Part shown: piece by piece, positions 1 through 7,934 of the stretch | How positions within the stretch are numbered: position 1 is the stretch's first letter | How the letters are laid out: each line of letters begins with the position of its first letter | Assembly: GCF_017427025.1 (NCBI RefSeq) | Contig: NZ_JAFLNG010000002.1 | Span: forward strand, 1-40,327 | Source of the DNA: Streptomyces sp. FH025 | Lineage (GTDB): Bacteria > Actinomycetota > Actinomycetes > Streptomycetales > Streptomycetaceae | Reading direction: 5' to 3' | Length of the DNA stretch: 40,327 nucleotides | Notes under the pieces: generated by a model | Database searches by the model: none | Told to the model about the DNA's origin: nothing | What the model saw: only the letters and a program-made list of their open reading frames with translations | Translations under genes and position numbers: made by a program

Positions 1-1428
1 GCCGTCCTTGTGCGGCCGGACGGCGGGGACGGTGGCGGCCCACCTCAGGTTCAACCGGTGGTCGGCCGTGAGGAACTGGAGCTTGGCGTAGTAGCCGGAC
101 CGGGTGCGCAGCGCGACCGTGTCGGTCGGATCCGGCGCGGATCCGTCCAGGCTGTAGCCGAACGAGCCGCCCGGGAACCACTCGCGCCTGCGCAGGTCGG
201 CGGGCGTGATCTCCTCGAACCGCCGGTCCACGGGGTCGGTGTCCAGGGCGGCGGGTGCGCGGGAGAGGACCGTCCAGTGGCCGATGTCGGTGGCCTGCAC
301 CTGGGCGTCGGCCCGTTCCCGTTCACAGACCTCCCCGGTCTCGAAGCTGAACCAGAAACCCTGCTCCGCCGGGACCGTGCCGAGGTCGAGGACGTCCTGC
401 CGGCCGAACGTGCTCTCGGTCAGTTTGATACCGCGGACGAACAGGGCGGATTCCGCGTAGGCGGGGCAGCGCCCGCCAGGTGGCGTCGCGCCGTCGCTGA
501 ACGGCTCGGTGTCCGGTGGCAGGCGCCAGGCGCGGGAGGTGAAGAGCTCGCGGGGGGTGTCGAACCAGCGCCGGTCGAGCCTGACGGCGGTGTATTCGAA
601 CTCGACGGTGCGGTCGGTCGCGGTGGGCGCCTGGGCCCCCGCCGGCGGCAGTTGCCGGTCGTCGACGGTGGCCGACGACCACTCGGAGTCGACGACCGCC
701 GCCGGCTCGAAGGAGGTGGCCGCGTACCTGGCACCGTCCGGACTGGTGTCCCAGTCCTCGGCCCTGGCCGGATCGAAGGTGGCCCGGTAGCGCTTCCAGA
801 TCTCACTGGGCAGCCGGCTGCCCAGCTCGTCCAGCGTGCGGCGTGCCCGCTCGATCTTCTCCTTGCACCCGGTCGTGCGCCAGTTGTCCTCCGCCGTGTC
901 GAGCGCCGCCTGCAGTCGCGGCCGGTCGACTTCCTTCCATCGTTCGAGGGCCCTGGGGTCCTCGGAGGCGCGGGCCGCGGCCTCGGCGTCCCGGTACTCC
1001 CTGTCGGCCTGGCGCCAGGCCGCTTCCATGCGCCGGTAGGCGGCGAGGTCGGCCGACGGCACGTAACGGCCCTTCGACGCCGTGTACAGCTCGTCGTGGG
1101 CCTCCTGGTAACGCTTGCGCTCGTCCGGGGACAGGCCGCTGTCGGCGAGTTCCGCGTCGAGGATCTCCCGGTAGACGTCCCACAGGCGGCCTTCGTGCTT
1201 CCACGCGTCACCCGACCCCTCCGGGATCATGTTGGCGAGCAGGGAGAACTGGTAGAGGGCCTCGGCCCGGGGCCCGTTCAGGGTCTGGTCGAAGCGCAGG
1301 TGGTCGGCGTCGAACACCCAGTCGCCCGGTGGTGCCTTCAGCAGGTGGTCACCTTCGGCGAAGATCTGGCGCAGCCTGGCGAGGACGCCCTGGACCGCCT
1401 GGTCGTCCGTCAGCTGGTCGTCGCCCAC
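1..1428 (-). CDS. Large protein of unknown function, 3' end beyond window
   Basis: The frame is open from a GTG at 1428 to base 1 with no stop, so 476 codons are visible and the C terminus is missing. The GTG is preceded by GGAGGA a few bases upstream, and no other in-frame start lies between it and the upstream gene. The protein is soluble, with no signal peptide or membrane segment. Residues of roughly 100-210 are rich in Glu, Arg and Ala and probably form long helices or coiled coil. The later part is beta-rich with many Trp, Tyr and Phe (for example the stretch around RTRSGYYAKLQF). It lies 49 bases downstream of the next minus-strand gene, so the two are probably co-transcribed. I do not recognise the family. 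The gene is convincing because it has strong third-position GC bias and a good start site, but no function can be given. Confidence 0.8.
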   Translation of the reverse strand, partial: MGDDQLTDDQAVQGVLARLRQIFAEGDHLLKAPPGDWVFDADHLRFDQTLNGPRAEALYQFSLLANMIPEGSGDAWKHEGRLWDVYREILDAELADSGLSPDERKRYQEAHDELYTASKGRYVPSADLAAYRRMEAAWRQADREYRDAEAAARASEDPRALERWKEVDRPRLQAALDTAEDNWRTTGCKEKIERARRTLDELGSRLPSEIWKRYRATFDPARAEDWDTSPDGARYAATSFEPAAVVDSEWSSATVDDRQLPPAGAQAPTATDRTVEFEYTAVRLDRRWFDTPRELFTSRAWRLPPDTEPFSDGATPPGGRCPAYAESALFVRGIKLTESTFGRQDVLDLGTVPAEQGFWFSFETGEVCERERADAQVQATDIGHWTVLSRAPAALDTDPVDRRFEEITPADLRRREWFPGGSFGYSLDGSAPDPTDTVALRTRSGYYAKLQFLTADHRLNLRWAATVPAVRPHKDG

Positions 1429-1477
1429 ACGTCCTCCTGCGTCCGGGCCTGCGCTGCCGCGTCTCGGGCGCCCCGTC

Positions 1478-2914
1478 TCACTCCCATTCGGTGATCTTCG
1501 AGTTGGGGTCGGGCATCCTGCCGAACAGGTGGTTGCGGAACCCGATGATCTGCATGCCCGGGATCTTGATCGAAGCTCCGTCGATCGTGCACTCGTACGT
1601 GTCCGAGGAGTGGTTGCCGACGTAGCTGCCGCTGACGGCGAACGGGCCCCACCCGACGCTGCCGGACGTCTTGTGCTCCTCGATCTCCTTGCGCGCCGCC
1701 TCGGCCAGGGCCTTGGAGGTGATGACGACGTCCTTGACGACGAACATCTGGAGCGGGTACGCCACGAAGGAGCCCTTGGGCGGCTTCCCGCCGTCGGAGG
1801 GAACATCGGTCAGCGTGCTGTTCTGCGGCAGTTTCCACACGTGGCTCTCCAGGAACTCGGGGGAGAACCAGGAACGGATGATCTGGACCTGGGTCAGCTT
1901 GAACGACAGGGCGAAGTCGTCGACCGACATGTCCTCGCTGTGCTGCTCCGAGTGGTGCTTCGTGCTTCCCTCCGAGTTCCAGAACCCCCAGTTCGCACCG
2001 GCGTTCGCCTGCCAGTCCTTCGTGTCGGAGATCTTCTTCTCGCTGATCTGGTAGTGGCTCAGGGAGTACTCCGTCCACCCCTTGGCCGTGGCGAAGCCGC
2101 TGGGCACGACCGTGGTGTACTGGAACGGAAGCGGGTCCGCCAGCCCGGTCATCTCGCTGTCCTTGAGGTCCTTGCCGAGCTCCGTGCGCCACGACTTGAG
2201 GGAGCGCTCGCCCGTGATGGTGAGCGTGTCGAGGGCGTCCTCGACGTCCTTCTTGTTGCCCTTGCTGACCCAGTCGTCCCAGGCCGCCTCCATCTCGGCC
2301 CGGTACGTCTGCCCGTTCAGCTGCCAGTCCAGGACCGACGCCGAGTCCTCCTTGGCCGCGGTGTTGGCGGCGATGCGCTTCAGGTTGTACTGCCGGACGG
2401 CCTTCAGGTACTTGTCCTTGTAGTCCTTGTAGTCGCTGTAATCGTCGGTGTCGACCTTGATGTTCTTCGTCGTGCCCTGGGGCGTCTTCTTCGAGACCGT
2501 GGTGTACAGGTACTTCTTCGCGTTCTCGATCGCCTCCTTCTCGCTCGAGGAGACCTCGCTCTTCGCGAGCTGCGACTGCTTGAGGATCTGGCCGTAGACC
2601 GTGCTGAGCCTGGAACCGTCGTCCAGCTTCCAGACGCCGATGCCGTCGTACACGCCGTTGGCGGACGGAATGAAGTCCACCAGGCGGGCGAAGTTGTAGG
2701 CCTGCAGCGCGAGACGCTTCGTCTGGGCGCTGTCGGATCCCACCAGTCCCTGCTCCGCGAAGTCGAAGTCCCCTTCGTCGAAAGGGAGTCCGGGCGAGCA
2801 CCAGGTGATGAAGCTGTCCTTGTCCACCGGTTTCGTCTTGCTGTCGAATCCCGACAGGATCTCGTACAGGTTGCTCCTGAACGCACTGCCGATCTCGCTC
2901 AGCTTGTTCGCCAT
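1478..2914 (-). CDS. Soluble 478-residue protein of unknown function
   Basis: The start ATG follows GGAGGA with ideal spacing. The protein has no signal peptide. The N-terminal half is lysine- and aspartate-rich and helical, with runs such as DDYSDYKDYKDKYLK near residue 155. A low third-position-GC feel (many Lys, Asn and Ser) sets it apart from neighbouring proteins. The C-terminal half contains an aromatic segment, FALSFKLTQVQIIRSWFSP, followed by short Val/Ile-rich strands. A membrane-active or scaffold role is possible but not shown. It is the first gene of a probable minus-strand operon with the partial gene at 1-1428. It is transcribed divergently from the PsiD-like decarboxylase gene at 3339, with which it shares a 424-base control region. 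I do not recognise a family or catalytic motif. Confidence 0.85.
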   Translation of the reverse strand: MANKLSEIGSAFRSNLYEILSGFDSKTKPVDKDSFITWCSPGLPFDEGDFDFAEQGLVGSDSAQTKRLALQAYNFARLVDFIPSANGVYDGIGVWKLDDGSRLSTVYGQILKQSQLAKSEVSSSEKEAIENAKKYLYTTVSKKTPQGTTKNIKVDTDDYSDYKDYKDKYLKAVRQYNLKRIAANTAAKEDSASVLDWQLNGQTYRAEMEAAWDDWVSKGNKKDVEDALDTLTITGERSLKSWRTELGKDLKDSEMTGLADPLPFQYTTVVPSGFATAKGWTEYSLSHYQISEKKISDTKDWQANAGANWGFWNSEGSTKHHSEQHSEDMSVDDFALSFKLTQVQIIRSWFSPEFLESHVWKLPQNSTLTDVPSDGGKPPKGSFVAYPLQMFVVKDVVITSKALAEAARKEIEEHKTSGSVGWGPFAVSGSYVGNHSSDTYECTIDGASIKIPGMQIIGFRNHLFGRMPDPNSKITEWE

Positions 2915-3261
2915 CGCGGGTGTTCCTCCATTGCCGGGACAAGAGGTTCGTGGCCGATCTGGTGGGGGACGCTACGGCACCGGTATATCCGTGTCACGAA
3001 CGCGAACAGGCTTTCATGCGGACGGCGGTCAGTCGGCCGATGGTCTGAAAACCATCAACTCCCGTGCTCACTCGGGTCGAACCCGCCTGCCGCGGAGGCC
3101 GGTTGCGGCACTCGTCCGCGGTGGCGGGACGCCCGTCACCGACCGTGCTCACCACCCCCCCTCGCGCGAACCGAGCAGCCCTCGCCATTCGCCCGAAACC
3201 GTGCCTACGGTGGAAGTACCAGGGTCTGCCCGTACGTCGCGTACCGCCGGACGCGGGCTGC

Positions 3262-3278
3262 GACCGTGACTCACGGTC
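3262..3278. promoter_or_regulatory. Perfect palindrome upstream of decarboxylase gene
   Basis: GACCGTGA-C-TCACGGTC is a perfect 8-1-8 inverted repeat about 60 bases before the decarboxylase start, within the 424-base divergent intergenic region 2915-3338. That region holds no convincing gene. The size and symmetry fit a dimeric repressor operator, which is an inference. Confidence 0.5.
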
Positions 3279-3338
3279 ATCACCGAGGGGGCGAGATGCG
3301 TCCGGGCAAGGCCAGACGTCCAACGGCAAGGAAATCCC

Positions 3339-4592
3339 ATGGCACTGCCCTCCACCGTCCGAGCGGGCGCATGGCTCCCGTCGGACCAGAACTTCCTGCG
3401 GGACTGGCTGGACGACCTCATCGAGAGGGTCAAGGAGAAGGACCGGCTGGGCAAGACCGAGGAACTGAAGCCGTCCGTCGCGCGGCTGCGCGACCTGATC
3501 AACGGCGATCCGAAGATCTACATGCTCTTCAACGACATGCTGTGGCAGCTGTCCCACCGCGAGACGCCGACCGGCTTCCCCCAGGTGAAGACGGTCGACC
3601 AACTGCTGCGCCTGTTCAACGAGGCCATCCAGAGCGCGCCCGCGTTCAACACCTCCGGACTCGTCGGCTTCCCGATCAACGCGATCCTGAACTGGGCCAT
3701 GGGCACCCAGGCCGGGTTCGCCGCGTTCCTCGACGACAAGGTCAACGCGGCCCTCAGGTACATGCTCCACGAGTGGAGCGTGTACCTGGAGAGCCCGGAA
3801 TCCACCTACGTGCTCAACGACGACCCGGAGACCGGCTGGTTCGGCGAGAAGGCCCTGGCCGCGATGCCGGGCTTCGCGCAGACCTTCGTGTGCGACCCCA
3901 GCGCCCCGCACTACGGGTTCACCTCGTGGGACGACTTCTTCACGCGCAGGCTCCGGGAGGGCGTGCGGCCCGTGGACACCGACCCGGCAGTGGTCACCAG
4001 CGCGGCCGAGTCCGTGCCCTACCGGCTGGCCCACGACGTCCAGCTGCGGGACACGTTCTGGCTCAAGGGCCAGCCGTACGCCCTCGACTTCATGCTCGAC
4101 TCCGCCCACAAGGGCGCGGACGAGCCGAAGCCCGACGCGTACGTCGGAGGCACCGTCTACCAGGCGTTCCTCAGCGCCCTCAACTACCACCGCTGGCACA
4201 GCCCCGTCGACGGCACGGTCAGGGCCGTGCGCAACATCCCCGGCACGTACTACTCCCAGACGCCCGCGGCCCTGTGCGACACCGCCGCCCCCGACCTGTC
4301 GCAGGGGTACATCGCCCACCTCGCCGCCCGCGCGGTGGTCTACATCGAGGCCACGAAGCCGGCCGTCGGACTGGTGGGCTTCGTCGCCATCGGCATGGGC
4401 GAGGTGTCCTCCTGCGACGTCACCGTGGAGCCCGGCGACCGGGTCGAACGCGGCGAGCAGATCGGCTCGTTCCACTACGGCGGTTCCTCCCACTGCCTGG
4501 TCTTCGGCCCGGGCGTGGACCTGGACTTCATCAAGGTCCCGGACGACGAGAACGTCCTCGTCAACGCCAGGGTCGCGACGCTGATGCGGTGA
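3339..4592 (+). CDS. PsiD-like pyruvoyl decarboxylase (phosphatidylserine decarboxylase family)
   Basis: The 417-residue protein has the two-part layout of PsiD-type decarboxylases. An N-terminal helical region (about 1-150) looks like the PSD-associated domain seen in fungal tryptophan decarboxylase PsiD, followed by a PSD catalytic domain. The conserved family segment NYHRWHSPVDG lies near residue 282. The self-cleavage site GGSSHC is near residue 383, where family members have LGST or GGST; cleavage there would give a small alpha chain with an N-terminal pyruvoyl group. There is no membrane anchor or hydrophobic N terminus, unlike membrane phosphatidylserine decarboxylases. A soluble amino-acid substrate is therefore more likely than phospholipid. 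The ATG has AAGGA six bases upstream. The convergent downstream neighbour is an agmatine deiminase, so arginine is one candidate substrate and tryptophan another; the sequence does not decide between them. Confidence 0.85.
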   Translation: MALPSTVRAGAWLPSDQNFLRDWLDDLIERVKEKDRLGKTEELKPSVARLRDLINGDPKIYMLFNDMLWQLSHRETPTGFPQVKTVDQLLRLFNEAIQSAPAFNTSGLVGFPINAILNWAMGTQAGFAAFLDDKVNAALRYMLHEWSVYLESPESTYVLNDDPETGWFGEKALAAMPGFAQTFVCDPSAPHYGFTSWDDFFTRRLREGVRPVDTDPAVVTSAAESVPYRLAHDVQLRDTFWLKGQPYALDFMLDSAHKGADEPKPDAYVGGTVYQAFLSALNYHRWHSPVDGTVRAVRNIPGTYYSQTPAALCDTAAPDLSQGYIAHLAARAVVYIEATKPAVGLVGFVAIGMGEVSSCDVTVEPGDRVERGEQIGSFHYGGSSHCLVFGPGVDLDFIKVPDDENVLVNARVATLMR

Positions 4593-4599
4593 GCCGGCC

Positions 4600-4648
4600 C
4601 CTGAACGAACGCCTCGGCCCGCCTCGCGGGTCGGGGCGTTCGTTCAGG
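4600..4648. terminator. Bidirectional terminator between convergent genes
   Basis: A perfect 14-bp stem (4600-4613 with 4635-4648) with a GC-rich inner hairpin lies between the stops of the decarboxylase gene and the convergent agmatine deiminase gene, so it can serve both. Confidence 0.8.
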
Positions 4649-4681
4649 GAATCGCCTCAGTCGCGCTCGCGCGCCCGGGGC

Positions 4682-5725
4682 TCAGGCCGGCGGCAGGAGG
4701 GGCTGCTGCTGGGTGATGCAGTGGGCGCCGCCGCCGCGGTCGAACAGCGGCCGGGCGTCGATCCCCACGACGTCGCGCCCGTAGGCCTCCCGCAGGATCG
4801 CGTTCGCCGCCGCGTCGTTGGCGTCGTCGAAGGTGCAGGCGACGATCGCGTCGTTGCAGACCACGTGGTTGATGTAGCTCCAGTCGAGCCACTCACCACA
4901 CCCGTCGCGCAGTGTGCTCGGCGCCGGGACCTCGGTCACCTCCAGTGGCCGGCCCCGGGCGTCGGTGGCCTGCCGCAGGAGTTCCACGGCCCGCCGGGAC
5001 ACCTCGTGGTCCGGGTGTTCGGGGGCGCGCTGGCTGTGGACGAGGACCTGGCCGGGGGCGGTGAAGGTGGCCACCAGGTCGACGTGTCCGCGCGTTCCGT
5101 AGCGCTCGTAGTCGCGGGTCAGCCCGCGGGGCAGCCAGATCAGCGCGCAGGCGCCGAAGATCCGGCGGAAGCTCTCCTCGACCCGCTCCCGGGTCCACCC
5201 CAGATTCCGGTACGGGTCCAGCAGCACCGTCTCCGTGACCAGGAACGTCCCCTGCCCGTCGGTGTGGATCCCGCCGCCCTCCGCCACCAGTTCGGACGGG
5301 ACGACCCGCGCCCCGACCTGCCCGGCGATGGCGGTCGCCACCCGGGCGTCCCAGGCCCAGCGGGCCCAGTCCTGGGCTCCCCAGCCGTTGAACACCCAGT
5401 CGACCGCGCCCAGGCGCGCATCGGCGGTATCGACCACGAAGGTCGGACCGGTGTCCCGCGCCCAGCCGTCGTCGTGCTCCAGCTCCAGCAGGTCCGCGCC
5501 GTGCAGCAGCCGCTTGGCGTGGTCCTTCTCACTCTCCGTCACCAGCATCGTGACCGGCTGCCCGCCGTGCGCGACGATCGCGTTGGCCACCTCGGCCCAG
5601 GCCCGGCGCGCCTCCTCGGGGTCCTCACCGAGGCTGTAGCCGGGGGTGGGCCAGGCCATCCAGGTCCGCTCCTGGGGCTCGGTCTCGGCGGGCATGCGCC
5701 ACCCGCCGTTCGCCGTGTCGCTCAT
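4682..5725 (-). CDS. aguA: Agmatine deiminase family protein
   Basis: Agmatine deiminases convert agmatine to N-carbamoylputrescine and ammonia in the cytoplasm. The 347-residue length is typical of the peptidyl-arginine-deiminase-like family. Family motifs are present in order: an early MAWP segment, DDGWARDTGPTFVV, a gap-proximal VAEGGGIHTDGQGT, RGHVDLVATF and the C-terminal GGGAHCITQQ, whose Cys (about residue 337) is the nucleophile. The ATG at 5725 follows GGAGGA. A GTG one codon earlier would sit too close to the ribosome site. No N-carbamoylputrescine amidohydrolase of the nitrilase family is next to it, but an amidase-signature enzyme lies divergently upstream and a decarboxylase lies convergently downstream. 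The family call is firm; agmatine as substrate is inferred from homology. Confidence 0.9.
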   Translation of the reverse strand: MSDTANGGWRMPAETEPQERTWMAWPTPGYSLGEDPEEARRAWAEVANAIVAHGGQPVTMLVTESEKDHAKRLLHGADLLELEHDDGWARDTGPTFVVDTADARLGAVDWVFNGWGAQDWARWAWDARVATAIAGQVGARVVPSELVAEGGGIHTDGQGTFLVTETVLLDPYRNLGWTRERVEESFRRIFGACALIWLPRGLTRDYERYGTRGHVDLVATFTAPGQVLVHSQRAPEHPDHEVSRRAVELLRQATDARGRPLEVTEVPAPSTLRDGCGEWLDWSYINHVVCNDAIVACTFDDANDAAANAILREAYGRDVVGIDARPLFDRGGGAHCITQQQPLLPPA

Positions 5726-6153
5726 CACTCCTCCGTCCCGCTCCGCGACACCGCACGAACACCCTCACGCCGAAGTGGCCGAAGGAGAGTGGCCACGGCA
5801 CGCCGCCGAGCCCGTTCTTCGCTTCCCCCTCCTCCACCCTAGGAACGACATCCGCCGCCGACCACCCGCGACGGACGCCGTTGCGGCCCCACCCGCACGA
5901 ACCGGCGCCGGCGCACCCGCGCCTCGGCGTCGGCCGACGCGCACCTCACACAGAGTCAGCGCCAGGCGCCACGCTGGGTGACGGGCGGCGCGCCCGCCCC
6001 CGCGGCCGCAAGTCGCCCGCGGGCCCGGCCCGTTGCGCGAGTCGCCGCGGGCGCGCGTCAACACGCCCTTCGATAGGCTGGACGTCCTCAGCGCCGTCGG
6101 CGGCCCGGGCCACCCCAACCGTCCCGCAGCACCCCCGCCACGGAGGTCAGCGC
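5726..6153. other. Divergent intergenic region
   Basis: This 428-base stretch separates the agmatine deiminase and amidase starts. No supported gene is seen. A TAGGCT at 6073-6078 could be a -10 element for the amidase gene, without a clear -35. GGAGGT at 6142-6147 is the amidase ribosome binding site. Confidence 0.4.
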
Positions 6154-7887
6154 ATGACACCCCCCGAACCCTTCGACGTGGTCGAGGCCCCGATCGCCCG
6201 ACTCCGGACCGCACTGGAGGAAGGGCGCACCACCGCCGTCGAGCTGGTGCGCGCCTACCGGCAACGCATCGCCACCTACGACGCACCGGGCACACCCACG
6301 GCCCTGAACGCCGTCGTGGTCCACAACCCCGAGGCGCGGGCGGAGGCGGAAGCCTCCGACGCCCGCCGCGCGGCCGGGCGGACGCTCGGCCCGCTGGACG
6401 GAATCCCGTACACCGCCAAGGACAGCTACCTGGTGCGCGGGCTCACCGCCGCCGCCGGGTCACCGGCGTTCGCGCACCTGGTGGCCCAGCGTGACGCGTT
6501 CACCATCGAGCGCCTGCGCGCCGCCGGCGCGATCTGCCTGGGGCTGACGAACATGCCGCCCATGGCCAACGGCGGCATGCAGCGAGGCCTCTACGGGCGC
6601 GCGGAGAGCCCCTACAGCGCCGACCACCTCACGGCCCCCTTCGGCTCCGGTTCCTCCAACGGCTCGGGCACCTCGACCGCGGCGAGCTTCGCCGCGTTCG
6701 GGCTCGGCGAGGAGACCTGGTCCAGCGGACGCGGCCCGGCCTCCAACAACGCGCTGTGCGCCTACACGCCCTCGCGCGGGGTCATCTCGGTGCGCGGGAA
6801 CTGGCCGCTGGTGCCCAGCATGGACGTGGTGGTTCCCCACACCCGCACCATGGCCGACCTCCTCGAAGTCCTCGACGTCGTCGTGGCCGACGACACCCGG
6901 ACGCGAGGCGACTTCTGGCGCGTCCAGCCGTGGGTGGGGATCCCCAGGGCCGGCGACGTGCGCCCCGAGTCCTACCCGGCGCTGGCCCCCTCGGGCCCCG
7001 ACGAGGCGCGTGCGATCCTGCGCGGCATCACGCTGGGTGTGCCGCGCATGTACGTCAACGCCGACCCCGAGGCGGGCACGGGCACGGGGCCCAGGATGGG
7101 CGGCCCCATGGGGCGCCGCATCTTCACACCGGCCTCGGTGACGGCCCTGTGGGCCGCGGCCCGCGCCGACCTGGAGGCCGCCGGTGCCACCGTGGTCGAG
7201 GTCGCCTTCCCGGCCGTCAGCAACTACGAGGGCGACCGCCTCGGAGCCCCCACCATCGCCGAGCGCGGTCTGCTGCCGCCCGAGTACCTGCACATCGAGG
7301 TCGCGGAACTCGCGGCCTGGTCGTGGGAGGACTTCGTCGCCGCCAACGCCGACCCGAAGCTCGACACCATCGCCGACGTGGACGGGAATCGGATCTTCCC
7401 GCACCCCGAGGGCGCGCTGCCCGACCGCTACGACGGCATGGACGACCGCATCGCCGACTACCCGCGACTGGCCCGCGAGATGGACGGGGCCCCGTTCACG
7501 AAGCTCCCGTTCGTGGCCGAGGGACTCAGAGGACTGGAGCTCACACGCCGCCTGGACGTCGAGGACTGGATGGCCGAACTGGGCCTGGACGCGGTCGTGT
7601 TCCCGGCGGTGGCCGACGTCGGCGCCGCGGACACGGACGTCAACCCGCGCACCGCCGACCACGGTTGGGCCAACGGCGTGTGGGTGGCCAACGGCAACCT
7701 GGTGCCCCGCCACCTGGGGATCCCCACGGTGACCGTGCCCATGGGCACCATGGCGGACACCGCGATGCCGGTGGGGCTCACCTTCGCCGGGCCCGCCTAC
7801 CGCGACACCTTCCTGCTGCGCCTGGCCGCGGCCTTCGAGGCGACCGGGCGGCGGCGCACCGAACCCCCGCGTACGCCACGGCTGTAG
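6154..7887 (+). CDS. Amidase-signature family hydrolase
   Basis: The 577-residue protein is an amidase-signature enzyme that hydrolyses amide bonds through a Ser-cisSer-Lys triad. The lysine is in PYTAKDS (about K89). The Ser/Gly-rich loop GSGSSNGSGTSTAAS supplies the bridging serine. The segment WSSGRGPASNN aligns with the family TGGSIRxPA, placing the nucleophile at about S191. The segment from about 340 to 500 is longer than in small bacterial amidases, and the end resembles family members with a conserved VTVPMG strand. The ATG is chosen because GGAGGT stands seven bases before it; the open frame reaches further upstream but without a ribosome site. There is no secretion signal. The substrate is unknown. 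N-carbamoylputrescine from the neighbouring deiminase is a speculative possibility, since that step normally uses nitrilase-fold enzymes. Confidence 0.88.
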   Translation: MTPPEPFDVVEAPIARLRTALEEGRTTAVELVRAYRQRIATYDAPGTPTALNAVVVHNPEARAEAEASDARRAAGRTLGPLDGIPYTAKDSYLVRGLTAAAGSPAFAHLVAQRDAFTIERLRAAGAICLGLTNMPPMANGGMQRGLYGRAESPYSADHLTAPFGSGSSNGSGTSTAASFAAFGLGEETWSSGRGPASNNALCAYTPSRGVISVRGNWPLVPSMDVVVPHTRTMADLLEVLDVVVADDTRTRGDFWRVQPWVGIPRAGDVRPESYPALAPSGPDEARAILRGITLGVPRMYVNADPEAGTGTGPRMGGPMGRRIFTPASVTALWAAARADLEAAGATVVEVAFPAVSNYEGDRLGAPTIAERGLLPPEYLHIEVAELAAWSWEDFVAANADPKLDTIADVDGNRIFPHPEGALPDRYDGMDDRIADYPRLAREMDGAPFTKLPFVAEGLRGLELTRRLDVEDWMAELGLDAVVFPAVADVGAADTDVNPRTADHGWANGVWVANGNLVPRHLGIPTVTVPMGTMADTAMPVGLTFAGPAYRDTFLLRLAAAFEATGRRRTEPPRTPRL

Positions 7888-7934
7888 GGCCGTGCCGGGC
7901 CGGGAGCGGTCCGGGCCCGCGTCATCGGTCGGAC

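Noticed and set aside
10..1494. Long plus-strand open frame opposite the edge gene
   Set aside because: Gly/Arg/Val-rich low-complexity product, no ribosome site; it is the antisense of a minus-strand gene with normal codon bias.
1529..5842. 1437-residue plus-strand open frame
   Set aside because: It runs antisense or out of frame through three well-supported genes and has an R/G/P/A-rich composition typical of GC-rich shadow frames.
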